Assembly: GCA_902729315.2 (NCBI GenBank)
Contig: LR746272.1
Coordinates: 9,728,327 to 9,792,326, forward strand
DNA from: Spirodela intermedia
Lineage: Eukaryota > Streptophyta > Magnoliopsida > Alismatales > Araceae
Length of the DNA: 64,000 bases
Direction: 5' to 3'
Part shown: one piece after another, positions 25,913 to 53,603 of the stretch
Position numbering within the stretch: the stretch's first letter is position 1
How the letters are laid out: the number at the start of each line of letters is the position of its first letter
Position numbers and translations under genes: made by a program
The notes under the pieces: generated by a model
What the model saw: only the letters and a program-made list of their open reading frames with translations
What the model was told of the DNA's origin: nothing
Databases searched by the model: none

Positions 25913-25964
<52 letters not shown>
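25913..25964. repeat. (CT)n running into (CG)n
   Basis: About 20 CT units pass without a break into about 6 CG units. The same arrangement recurs at 56221-56253. Confidence 0.95.
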
Positions 25965-26480
25965 GGCGTTCTTCTTTCTCTCTCTTCCGCCGGGGGCGGG
26001 TGGTATGAGCTGGGAAGAAGGGCTAGCAGATGGCTGGGGGGTGGTTCTGAATCATGCCTCCCCATGTGCAGGGTTCGCACGCCCACCGCCTGCCGCCTGC
26101 CGCTTTCCTTTGTCCCCAATGCGTGCTTCTCTCACATCACTCGCTCTCATCCCACATGCAGCCCTCTGGGTCTCCTCCATTCCACCACCGCCACCTTCCC
26201 CCCTCTTCCGCTGCATCCCTATCTCTGTACATCTCGACGATCGACGGTGGTCCTCCTCCTCCTCCTCCGCCGCCGCCGCCGCTGCCGCCGGGGCGCCGGG
26301 GGACTCGGTGCAGCTTCGGCTTGTCCGGGTCTCCCCAGGACTCCCACTTTAATGCCAGAACGTCTGGGCCCTGCACAATTGACTCTGGCGGGAGAGTTTT
26401 AATCTTCCCGGAGAAGATCAAGCCAGAGATCTACATTATTAGGCCGGCAAGTTGGTGGCCCATTTTACTATCACTCCTTA

Positions 26481-26481
26481 C

Positions 26482-26549
<68 letters not shown>
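26481..26549. repeat. (CT)n microsatellite
   Basis: About 34 CT units with one AT interruption near the start. Confidence 0.97.
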
Positions 26550-26554
<5 letters not shown>

Positions 26555-28081
26555 TGCGGCTGGAGAGGGTCCAGGTGCGTCTATCCGGGCTAAGTTTGGA
26601 CTTCTCTCCGAGCCCAGATTCAGAGGATTTGGGCCTCATAAAGGAACCATGGCTTTGAACAGTTTGCGTGTTCAATAAATAACATGTTAATGCTAAGTAA
26701 AACGTTACACGACTAAGGGACGGAGGAGATCGGAGTCGATACTCGTCAACCAATCTAACGGCAGCGGATGCAGGGTAGTGGGGTCAATATACTAAGACCC
26801 CGAAGAAATGGTCTCCTGACAGTGTCGATCCAGAAGAAGAAGAAGAGGAAGAAGAAATAGACGGGCATCTGGGTCTGATTAAGTGCAACTTTACAGCTGA
26901 CAGCGACAAAAGGAAAAAGATGACGCCCAATTAGCAATTAAAAGCCTGATCGGACGTCTGGGCACGGTCGGAATGATGAGAGAAGAACCAGATCCATTTT
27001 GGGACTGGCCTCATTCATTTTATGATGATTTACTGCTGTAACTACGTAGCCCCTCAAAGTTTCATTATTAAAAATCACAACTTTTGACCGATCAGGGCAT
27101 CATCAAGTGGTTAGGGATCAACATTAATACGTCCTCCATTGATCCTCAAAGTGTTGAAAAGCAGTTCAAGAGATTGCAATGGTGTTGGGCGCCATCGTAT
27201 CACTCACTGTGTATGAGTTTATATATATATGAATATATATAGAACCTGTAGAACGTGAACGGGATCAATTGAATGGTGTGAACCACACTTAGTTCTAAAA
27301 AGATTACCAGCATAATATTACGTCAAACATCACCAAGAAAGCAGCCGTCCAGTTCTTCTCATGTAATATAATTTAGGACCAAACTCCCTGTTCTTGTAGC
27401 TTTCGCAGAACAACGGCGGCAAAAAATTTCCACCTGTTGTCCGTAAAATATCGAAACCATAGTTAAATATGCATACATATATATTTCTGTTTAAAACTGC
27501 ACCACAGAGAATCAATGAAATCTAAAACCAGGGCTATGGTAACTAGCAGCATAGATCAGCTTCTTAGCAAAGAATGCATTGTAGTCATAAAAATTGGTGG
27601 CTACATGCCGCCGTTAATTTCTTAATAACCCGATTGTTGGCTTGTATAATCTCCCAGAACCGGTGCTTTAACCACATCAGTAAGTGTTTCATCATCAACA
27701 TGAAGAGTTGGCCAGAGTGAGGTCTACAATGACATTCCCCACACAGAGAACATGGGACGGAGGCATCGGGGGTAGCGCTACTCAAATCCATGAAGCATTT
27801 TGCCTCGAGGATGAACAATGGGCAAGGAAATGCTCCCTTAGCAATCGTCACTAGCATTACACCGGACTAAAATAGAGCCGAGAATTGAAGAGCAGGACTA
27901 GTGAGCAGGAAGATACATCCTTAAGATAGATACATAGCAGCATGGCAGATCGAGAAAAAAATAGATGGGTAAGAGATTTCTCAAGAGATAACTCTCCGTG
28001 GTCTACTGGCCAGGAGAATTGAATGCCATGGCGAGCATGAATACATATAACACTAACCCAGGAGTCGATAAAGGTACAAGC

Positions 28082-30337
28082 TCAGATCCTAGTTGGAGAA
28101 GTAGACACCACCTGGCTTTTCTCCACTGTCTCATCACCTTCTGCAAGCCTTTGCCTGATTAGGTGGCTCTCTCTAGCAAGATCCAACAGCCTCTTTTCAA
28201 GCTGATCGACTCGGTCTTGATAGCCATAAAACTTTTCCAGCCACGTACTATTGAAGCTGTCAACCATTTGCACTGCATGGGATCTCGCCTCCTCTTTCAG
28301 GAGACGTTTCCTCTCCAGCTCCTCTGTGGTAATAACATCGCCTTCACCCTCATCATCGTCCTTGTAGAGTTGTTCATCCCCCTGTGGGAACTGCTTTCGA
28401 TACTCAGAGAAAGCATGGCGGGTTTCCATCAGAGCTTTCCTGTAGCCTTGAACAATTCGGGCCATAACCCCCAGCTCATGCTCAAAACGGCAAATCTCCA
28501 TCTGTCTCCTCTGTTGATCTTCTAATCTGGTCTTCTCCAACAACTGGATATGGTGGTCCTTCTGCTGCAGGAGACTATTCATGTACTGAATTTGCATTTG
28601 AGCAGACGTAACCTCATGTTCCCTCTGAGAAAAGAGTATCTTGGCCTTTTCCATCCAGCTCTGTGCCTCATCCATGCACTTGTCAATTGTTAATGACATC
28701 GGATCCCACGGCCCATCAGTTCGCATCTTCTTTGGGTGATTCCCATGATGAGGGAAATGAGAAATGTCATTGCCTTCATCCTCGTCGTCAATCTCATCAA
28801 TCTCCCGTTTGCTCATGGTCTTGAACAAGGACGGACCGGCCATACAGCTGTCTAGCTCCGCACTCTTGAGCGGATCAGGCCTGGACACCAGTAACTCAAT
28901 TGATGAGGGTTCCATTGGTTGCAGAGGCATAGTGTAAGGAGCATTTACAGTATCCATCGCCTGCAGGAGATCAGTTGATGTCATCCTCTCCAAGTTGGAG
29001 AATTTTGTAGAAATATCGTCAACATAGTGCTCCTCATCTCCCATTCCAACTTCCTGTCTGTTCATGTCTTCACAGCCCACACTCTGTACATCATTGAGGT
29101 TGCAGCGCTGCAGGCAATGCTCACCCTCAATGCTCTTCGTTCCAGGGAGCCACTGGTCCTCGTCAGTCGCCTGACACTCTCCATTCTCATCCTTCAAGAA
29201 GCCCTCGTCTCCACCGAGTGCTAAGCACAAATTGGTACCTTGTGTTAGAGTATCAACCGGTGGAGAATCATGGACAGGGCCGGGGTTCATCACTGCATCA
29301 TCATTAGTATCTTCTTCTTCGGCCAACGGAGCTTCCATTGCATCTTGTTCTTCTCCTTCAAATATTCCTGGCTTCTGGTGCCTCATCAAACACTGAAGAT
29401 GGGAAGCATAATAGCAAAAGCCAGAGACAGGCGCCTCTGCCAGCTCCTTCTCCACCATCGTCCATATAAGAGCGCTCCATTCTACCTTCTGCGCCTGCCC
29501 CTCCTTTACGAGCTGAGTTGCAGCCATCACCTCTCCTGGCAGAATGCAGGCATCTTCCTCATGGAGCAGCACCCAATTCGACATGAAGTCCATGACAACC
29601 GCGATGGATTCCTCTCCCGAGAGAAACTCGTGATCCGCATCCTTGTTCTCGGAAGTGCCGGCCTTGTCCTTTTTCCACTGGAGGCCCAACGCGCGAGCGA
29701 GGCAGGGACGGCTCACTGCGATCCGTTCCCCATTGACCCAGCTGCGCCTCGCTGGATGGTCGTAGTTGGCGATGAGCTGCGTGAGGAGATCCGTGCGGAC
29801 GGGGCCGGTTAGGTCGACATGGGCGAAGTCCCAGAGGCCGAGGGCTCTGAAAAGCCGTTCGTGCCTGCCAAAGTCTATGGCCTTCGCGGGGGTGAACGGC
29901 ATGGGGCGCAGGTTCTTCTCGAGGAGGTCGAGCCTCTCCTGGATGGCGGCTCGCTGTTTGTCCGACAAGGGTTTCGCCTTCTTCCCTTGGTTTTTCCTGG
30001 TGAAGGGGTTCGCCGGCCGGGTCTCGCGCGCCGCCGCAGGCAGTAGGGGAGACGAGAGGGCAGCCCCTGATTCCTCGTCTTCTCCATCTTGCGGCGGCTG
30101 CTCCTCTAGCTCCGTCTGCATTTCTGGTGGGGGACCCTCTGCTACTTCTTCCGGTTCCTGATGTGGCTCCGCAGGATGCTGATCCAAGCATTGGGATGTT
30201 GATGGGGACCGAGGCGGAGACTGATGTTGGGGTTCGTCGGGCTCTAGCATCTTGGTAGGGTTCTGGAGATCCTCTGCGGCAGGGTGCTGCTGCCGTTGGG
30301 AAACCGAGCGAGTTTTCCTCGCCCTCTTCCTGGGCAT
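28082..30337 (-). CDS. Conserved plant nuclear-type protein of unknown function, 751 residues
   Basis: One uninterrupted frame on the minus strand. The N-terminus is basic (MPRKRARKTRSVSQRQ), a likely nuclear localisation signal. An acidic, Pro-rich disordered stretch follows, and another basic cluster (RKNQGKKAKPLSDKQR). A folded region around residues 150-335 holds AIDFGRHERLFRALGLWDF, LIANYDHPARRSWVNGERI, SEESIAVVMDF-like EESIAVVMDFMSNWVLLHEE and FCYYASHLQCLMRHQ. A Glu/Asp-rich middle comes next. The last about 170 residues are predicted coiled coil (QREHEVTSAQMQIQYM, then QLEKRLLDLARE). I recall this architecture from unnamed plant proteins next to bZIP34/bZIP61 in Arabidopsis; no biochemical role is known to me. 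It stands head to head with the DEAH helicase gene, 305 bases apart, suggesting a shared promoter. Confidence 0.9.
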   Translation of the reverse strand: MPRKRARKTRSVSQRQQHPAAEDLQNPTKMLEPDEPQHQSPPRSPSTSQCLDQHPAEPHQEPEEVAEGPPPEMQTELEEQPPQDGEDEESGAALSSPLLPAAARETRPANPFTRKNQGKKAKPLSDKQRAAIQERLDLLEKNLRPMPFTPAKAIDFGRHERLFRALGLWDFAHVDLTGPVRTDLLTQLIANYDHPARRSWVNGERIAVSRPCLARALGLQWKKDKAGTSENKDADHEFLSGEESIAVVMDFMSNWVLLHEEDACILPGEVMAATQLVKEGQAQKVEWSALIWTMVEKELAEAPVSGFCYYASHLQCLMRHQKPGIFEGEEQDAMEAPLAEEEDTNDDAVMNPGPVHDSPPVDTLTQGTNLCLALGGDEGFLKDENGECQATDEDQWLPGTKSIEGEHCLQRCNLNDVQSVGCEDMNRQEVGMGDEEHYVDDISTKFSNLERMTSTDLLQAMDTVNAPYTMPLQPMEPSSIELLVSRPDPLKSAELDSCMAGPSLFKTMSKREIDEIDDEDEGNDISHFPHHGNHPKKMRTDGPWDPMSLTIDKCMDEAQSWMEKAKILFSQREHEVTSAQMQIQYMNSLLQQKDHHIQLLEKTRLEDQQRRQMEICRFEHELGVMARIVQGYRKALMETRHAFSEYRKQFPQGDEQLYKDDDEGEGDVITTEELERKRLLKEEARSHAVQMVDSFNSTWLEKFYGYQDRVDQLEKRLLDLARESHLIRQRLAEGDETVEKSQVVSTSPTRI

Positions 30338-30423
30338 AGATTTTTCGCGGGGCTTAGCGGAGATGGTTTCTTCCCTTCATCTCTCGCCGATGGAGCGGGC
30401 GAGATATCGATCCAAGTTCGCGC

Positions 30424-30459
<36 letters not shown>

Positions 30460-30642
30460 GTTCCTCCTGTATTCGTGAATTAAATATTAGTAAGAGGACG
30501 CAGAAAAATGACTGCCCTAAAAATATATATATAATATTTATATATATTGCCGGCGGGGAAGGGGGGATCGGTACAACGGGCGATTGACACACAAGGAAAA
30601 CGGGCGGGAAGGTTTGGAGGGAGGCGCTTGTGGCGGAAGGCA
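30338..30642. promoter_or_regulatory. Short bidirectional promoter region
   Basis: Only 305 bases separate the start codons of the 751-residue protein gene (-) and the DEAH helicase gene (+). The interval contains a GA tract (30429-30456) and an AT-rich stretch (30520-30550), but no clear TATA box in a position serving both genes. Both 5' UTRs must lie here, so the core promoters are very close or overlap. Confidence 0.6.
30429..30456. repeat. (GA)n microsatellite
   Basis: About 14 GA units within the divergent promoter. Confidence 0.9.
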
Positions 30643-46977
<16,335 letters not shown>

Positions 46978-47552
46978 TCTTCTAGGAGAGCTGGGCTGGT
47001 TTGGCGATAAACAAGTTTGGATTTTTAAGGTGTTTCTCGATTTCATTCAGCGGAGGTTTTGTCTCGATGGATGACGTTTTTATGACTGCAAGAATATTGA
47101 GAACGCGTTAATGCGCCGCGCCCCTTAGACTTTCCATTCATTATTATCTTTTAATATGGCAATATTCCATTTATTTAAATGACAAGGATGCTCTTCTGTA
47201 CGGGGTTGACCCACCAACTGACCATTTTCCATATTTATTTATTTGAGTGGTGGATAAAGAAATGATGGACTATACAGTTTATAAAGGTGCCGCCTTTGTT
47301 ACTGGTTTGGTGGTTTGACATCTGCAGCCCGTGATTTTGAACAAGCCCGCCGTGTGTGTTCGTAGGCCAAGTCCTCCGGCTAACCATCTCCGGATTTAGC
47401 CTCAGTCAGGCTGCCGACAAGGCCGCTGGGTCCCATCCGTTAGCCGCCGGAGGATGGAAGAGGGGACCAATGGTCGTCTGCAAGCCGTGGATTAAAACGC
47501 TGGGCCATCTATCTACTCCGCAATTGTTTGTTCTCAGTCGCTCGCCCTCGGT
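46978..47552. other. Spacer between helicase and exchanger genes
   Basis: AT-rich 3' UTR of the helicase followed by a GC-richer promoter and 5' UTR for the exchanger. No further gene or repeat was seen. Confidence 0.5.
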
Positions 47553-50500
47553 ATGGCGCGCACGAAGGTAGCGCTGCGCTCCGTCATCGCTCCGCTCGTC
47601 GTCGTGATACCGCTTCTGCTCCTCGCCGCGCACGGCACGCATGGCCGCCAGCTCCTCGCTGCGCCTGCCAATTTGGCCTCCGATGGGATCTCACCGCGGG
47701 AATCCGATGTCGGAGCGGTCCTGCGAATGTGGAGACATTCTGCAGTCTCCGGGGACAGCTCGTGCGAGCAGTCCTACGGGGTGCTACCCTGCACGACCAC
47801 GGTGCTGGGGAATCTCTTCCTCCTGCTGGTGTACGGGTACCTGATGTTCCTGGCGGCCACCTACATGTCCAATGGCAGCGAATTGCTTCTCGAGATCCTC
47901 GGACCCGGCATCATCGGCGGCCTTTTCCTTCCGGCGCTCGGCGCCCTCCCCGACGCGATCCTTATTCTAGGCAAGCTGGCCCGCTCCTCTGCTTTTCTTT
48001 GCTCGTCTTCCTCCAGCTGATTCGCCCCCGGGGTGCCGCGTTTTAGCTTCCTGAACTTCGTTTTCCTTCGTGGGCCCTCGTACTTTCCATTTCTAAGCGT
48101 GCATTCCCGACAGATTCGACAACTGTTTGGGGAGTATCTTTTCTTCTGACCGTTTCTGCGTGATTTTTCTTTCTGGGTAATTTCTTTTTCGGGTCAGATA
48201 TTAATCTGGTCGGTAATTAGCTTGGGTTCCCCTAATCAGGGGCAGATCTTGTGTTTTTTCATTACTTTTTGAGGCAGATATTTATTCTGCACAGGAAATT
48301 ACCATCCCTCTCGGATTTAGTCCTGCAAAAGCCTTTTCCCCTTTGAATCGTTTGCCGAAAGCTTCTAAGCGTTGGCCTCGGAAAAGGAGAAGGAAAAAGG
48401 GTTCTGTTGCTGATACCGTCGCCTCTTACTCTGATTAAGAAGTCAAGGCAGCCGAGACGTAGATCTGATCCAATAAGTCACCGAGCTTCTTGTGTACGAG
48501 AGTGACGCCGGTTTCTACAATTAATCTGCAGAATTCCGAACAGTTCATCAAGAAAATTTCGATTCTAAGCGTCACACGTAAAAGCCCGAGAGCCTTTTCA
48601 CGAGAAGTCCTTTTGATATCGTGTCAAAAGCACCACATCCGTCGTAGAAATGCAGACCAGAACATGACTTGATCATCCATGGCTGCCTATGCACACTGAA
48701 TCGTCATTTATATGAGCTTATCATTTCATAAGTCGTTTTCTACTCGATCAGTGATGGTTAAACACATATCCGCGGCTGTTCAACCGGAGAGATTCTTTGT
48801 TTGGAGGAAGGGGGATTCCACCTGCGGTTGGGACGTTAGGTGGGGGACACACCCGTCTGTCCTTGGCAGATTGACAAATTCGATGAGGCGATCCACTTAT
48901 TGTTCTGCATTCGGGTCACATTAGACGAAGGAACAGTTTGTTCTGCATGCGGCTGATTGTGTTTGAAGATTTTGGCCTAAATGACATGTGTCGGACAGGG
49001 TTGGTCGGTAGCAAGTGCGGCCGGATCATCAATGAAAGCTGACGACGACACAAAGTGGTTGATCGCCTCACCATGGATCCACCACAAGCTACTCTTGCCG
49101 TTTCCCATCTCCGCATTTGTTCTTACTCTATTTATATGGGCTGTCTCAAGCCGTTCTGAGTATTGGTGCTTAAGTATGATCTTGGACCGCTGGTGCAACA
49201 ACAGGTTGAACACGTCACTTGTCAGTCAGTTGCCAACACCATGTGGCTGTCCTGTCCATTTATCGGTCGGTTATCAAAGAAAATGGTAATTTAATAGTGG
49301 GTCGAACAGTTATCCTCTTCTCCTGCTGGCAAACCAATAGGTTCCTTTTTCGATTCCTCACCTCTAAGGAAACTATTTAACCGAAGTTATGTGGAATGGA
49401 AACCTTCAGGAATGGTCCTTGCTAGTCATGCTGACTGCAATTTGGTCTCCTCTCGTCTCCTTATATTTTTTTAATTAAAATTTCCTTGAATTATCCGCCT
49501 TGTTCACACATTATGTTCATATCAAATGATCTCAATATTTTGGTATTCAAAGCATTTATTGAACGACTCGTGTATATCTTTCTTGATGGCAAAGTAATGT
49601 TTTCCTCTTGTATTTGTTAATATTCCGATCACCAGAAAGGCAACTCACGTTCGGACGGTATGTTCTATACAGTTTCTGGACTCTCTGGAACTAAGGAGAC
49701 TGCGCAACAGCAGGTCTTGATTGGGATGGGCTTGCTTGCCGGCTCAACTGTCATGCTTTTGACAATACTCTGGGGCTCCTGTGTTGTTGTTGGCAAATGT
49801 GATCTTTCTGAGAATTCAACGGCAATTGATTCCCAAAACACCAGAAAATTCAGCCTATTTGGTATACTCCTCATTATATTTGCTCTTGTTTATCGTTCAT
49901 ATAGACTTCGTGCATGCGTGAGAATCATACGCTAATTTATGAGATATGATCGCACTCCGAAATTATTATTTTATCTGTGTATTTGGGTTTCAGGAATTGA
50001 CAGAAAGGAATTCTGTTTTGAAAAACTGTGGGGTGGTTTAAAGTTTCTCACCGGGAACGTTTAAAACAGCCAGGTCTAATCTGATACAACTAAAACACAT
50101 AAGATGAATAGAAAATGGCTTTCCAGTTCTCGTTAAGATGATTTTCAATCCTTGATCTTTTCACCTCCCTGTCGCATGAACTGTCAGGACCCCCTGTCTA
50201 TATCTCTCGTATGTGAGATGTGTGTCTACAGAAGAAGCTTAAGGTAGATCTTATATTCAAAAGAGAGGCTAAATGCAGGAATCTACCGGGAAAAGCAAGA
50301 ATGGCTCTTGTTAGATACTCTTTCTTTGATTTTAAATCTCTATAAGATGACTGGAAGGCCTTCTTTGGATTTCTAGTTCCGTTTCTAAATTCTAGTGATT
50401 TCTACAATCTCCGAAATCTGAATGTTTTGCTTATGACGAACAAACCCCGTGCGAACGCTACTTAAAATAAGCGTTAGATATTTTGCCATCTTGACTTTAC

Positions 50501-52719
50501 TGATATTCCTATTTGTTTTTTTTTTTTTGAAACGCTGAATAGGTTCTGGGATCTCTACTGACATTCAGACCAGCTACGCCGCAAGGATCATGATCATCTC
50601 TGTTGTCCCATTTATCATCACGCAACTGCCGGCGATTTTCAAATTCTCCTCTGGAAACCGATTGACAGTCTTGATTGCCCTCATTGTTTCCATTGGTCTT
50701 CTCATTTCTTATTGCCTATATCAGGTAAAGTCCGATAAACAGTAATCATGAGGGCGTAGCTGATCCGATAAACAGTGATCAGTTGTCCGATACAGCATGA
50801 GACTATCATTACCCATTCTGATCTAGTCATTACGTGAACTAGATCCTTGATGGGAAAATGCTTTTTCCATTGTCTTCATCTCTGATTTTATAGTTTCTGG
50901 AGAGGTTACCAAGCCATCCAACTAAAAACTCTACCAGCTGTAGGCTTAGTGTACCAATCTTTGTAATCGCTCTTTTCTCATTGTACCAACCAATGGAAAA
51001 CTGTTCTCTGTCAACTAGTAAAACACGAGACTATTCTCTTCACTAACAGGTTTTTTTTTTCTAGTATAATCAGAAAATTGTTCTCCTTCGCCATCACCTG
51101 AGTTTCTGCATGCATCATAATTCATATACGACAGCATTATCTCTTCAGGAAAGCAAAACCATCTATATTTGATTCGGAGCAAACCCATGTTAGAGAGCAG
51201 ATTTTTTTAATCACTCTGGAAAGAAAAAGAAAAAAGGGTCTTTCCTAGATCAATGCGACCTCATGCATGTCCTCGAATGTGATTCAGGTTTTCCAGCCGT
51301 GGATCCAGCAGAGAAGGCTGGCATATGCTAAACGAAAGCACATAATATCCGGAATACTGATAGCAGCGCAGAGGAGGGCCCTCGGCCGGCTTTTGTACGA
51401 TGATGGTTCACCTAACAAAGATGTCATTGAGAAGTCGGTGTTCCTTTTTCATCACAGAAGTTCTTAGTCCTGTCTAATAGCTATCGTGCCTGAACCATGT
51501 ATAACACCTCCATGTGATTACAGGATATTTCACGCTGTAGATGAGGACAAAAACGGGTCTCTTTCTCACTCTGAGTTAAAAGCCCTGGTCGTCGGTATCC
51601 AGTTCGAAATGATGGACTTGACGAGCGCTGACGACGCTGCGGAGAAAGTTATGAGGGATTTCGATACGTCAAATGATGGAAACATCGATCAAGATGAATT
51701 CGTAAGGGGCATGTGCAAGTGGCTTGATGAGGCCAAGAGCTCGGTCTCTAACTCTCAAAATTACTCTAAAAAGTTCTTCGACGACTTCCACGCGGTAAGC
51801 CACGTTGTGATTTCTGTATTTTTTCGCTTGTGATATTTAGAATGTGCTTCCATGAGATTTCCAAGGATACCTGTGCAGAGAGCCACAGAAGAACACAGCT
51901 TGCTGCAGGACAGGGGCGATGAAGCTGTAGAGAGCGTTGACGATGCTAACTGGATAACCTTTAAGGCTGTGTTGCTGTTGCTTCTTGGTGCGGGGATCGC
52001 GGTTCTATTTGCTGATCCTCTCGTCGATGCTGTCGACAATTTCTCGGATGCGACGGGCATACCGTCGTTCTTCATATCATTCATTGCGATGCCATTGGCG
52101 ACTAATTCCAGTGAGGGTGTGTCGGCCATCATCTTTGCCAGCAGGAAGAAACAAAGAACATCTTCGTTGACATTCTCCGAGGTTTGCTTGCTTCATGCCT
52201 TCTATACCTGGTGCTTGATTAGCATTACTTGTGCGGCCATGCCTGGTTGCAATGGAAGCTCTTCAGTCTCTTGTTGAATTCCATCGGTTCATATTCGATT
52301 TCTCTATGCATGTTTATACATTGCAACCGGAGACATTAGTAAATAATATATATATTTGTTAATAGTTATTCGATCATCATTTCCATCTTTGGGCATATTC
52401 TGCTTTACAATAAGTTAGCAGCGGATTTTCTGGAAGAAGTTGAGCTGATCCTGTGCTCATGCTGCTGCAGATCTATGGCGCGGTAACCATGAACAACACG
52501 CTTTGCCTCTCTGTGTTCCTGGCAATCGTCTACATCCGGCATCTAACCTGGGACTTCTCATCCGAAGTGCTGATAATTTTGATCGTTTGCATTGTAATGG
52601 GTCTCGTGGCAAGCTTCCGCAGGACCTTCCCGCTGTGGACGTCCTTCGTCGCTTTCCTCTTATATCCCTTGTCCCTGGTGCTCGTCTACGTTCTTGACTA
52701 TGTCTTCGGCTGGTCATAG
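47553..52719 (+). CDS. NCL: NCL-type Na+/Ca2+ exchanger-like protein with EF hands
   Basis: Seven exons: 47553-47970, 49673-49861, 50543-50724, 51288-51433, 51524-51794, 51879-52181 and 52471-52719, giving 585 residues. A signal peptide (APLVVVIPLLLLAAHGTHG) is followed by membrane helices. Alpha repeat 1 is in SNGSELLLEILGPGIIGG, LPALGALPDA and ILVSGLSG. Alpha repeat 2 is FFISFIAMPLATNSSE followed by VSAIIFASRKK. Between them, at about residues 312-380, are two EF hands with loops DEDKNGSLSHSE and DTSNDGNIDQDE, both with acidic residues at 1, 3, 5 and 12 or conservative substitutes. The last exon adds several helices. The Arabidopsis relative NCL has Na+/Ca2+ exchange-like activity and binds Ca2+; a membrane role in Ca2+ and salt homeostasis is inferred. 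Intron 1 begins with GC rather than GT. Confidence 0.93.
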
Positions 52720-53603
52720 ACCGCCCTGCCCTTCCTCCTGCTAATGCCGCTTCGTTCCGTCTGCGTGGCTATCCTTGTGCTCCCATGTCCTGCTCCATGG
52801 CGCGCTGTGTGGGCTTTCGTCTGTGTTTTTGGCGTCGGATTGGAGTTCCAGTTCGCCTTTAACTCATTCCATTTTGCTGTCGTGTAATGGATCCGTATCG
52901 TAAACAACAAATAAGAGTTGTTGATCCTTGTGTAAATTTTAAATTCTTGTGATCTGCAGTTGTTCCTTCATCGGAGCGTATATTCTGACCAGCTATGAAC
53001 ATGAACATACTCTTATTCCTCGCGTGTTTCCATTATACTTTAGCTGCACTGGTCTCTCGAGCCATGGATTTCAGAGAAGTTTTGTTATGCGAAGCGCGAG
53101 AATCATGCCCTCGGAATACCTTCCCCAGGACAGCTTCTTCCCCAGGCAGATGCCATGAGGAGAGGGTTTCTCCCGTAGGCAGTTGCTATGGTCATCTGCG
53201 GCTTCTGTCTCTACCGCATCCCCGAAGAATTTCCACCTCCACCTTCCTCGGGTGCTATTTCCAGAGCTCGATTGGGCCTGTTGTCTGTTCCGATGATTGC
53301 ATGGACTTGGGATCTTTGATGGAATGGGCATTAGTTTCAAACTGAGTGGGCGATCAAGGTACAGGCCGAGACGACAGCCCGCCAGGAAGAGGAGAGAAGC
53401 GGAACTCCGGATCTCAAGAATCTTCCCCTGCTCGAGAGAACAGGTGTAGCAGGAGCAGAAGCTCCCTTCGAAGAAGACAAGCGTCACGATAAGCAAAATG
53501 GAATCAATCTGCGTTATTTGGCCCGAATCCCTCCCACCTGCAGCTTCGCGAGGAAAATTGAATGCTCGTGAAGCCTCGGGTTCCTCCACTTTCGCCGGGG
53601 CTC
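52720..53603. other. Convergent 3' region
   Basis: Holds the 3' UTRs of the exchanger (+) and the SPEAR gene (-), which converge here. An open frame at 53071-53607 on the minus strand runs through the end of the SPEAR gene in another frame and has no support. Confidence 0.5.

Larger units (their letters stand above)
25121..28081. other. Spacer with bZIP 5' region and many CT/GA tracts
   Basis: Very pyrimidine-rich just upstream of the bZIP start (25250-25350), as in a 5' UTR or promoter. Frames at 25663-26593 are products of the microsatellites. 27585-27857 on the minus strand is open but featureless and probably belongs to the 3' UTR of the next gene. Nothing else was recognised. Confidence 0.5.

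Noticed and set aside
25663-26593. Long overlapping open frames on both strands
   Set aside because: They consist of Ser-Leu or Arg-Glu runs encoded by CT/GA repeats and Pro-rich GC sequence; no domain.
27585-27857. A 90-codon minus-strand frame with several Cys and His
   Set aside because: No zinc-binding pattern with regular spacing; most likely 3' UTR of the 751-residue gene.
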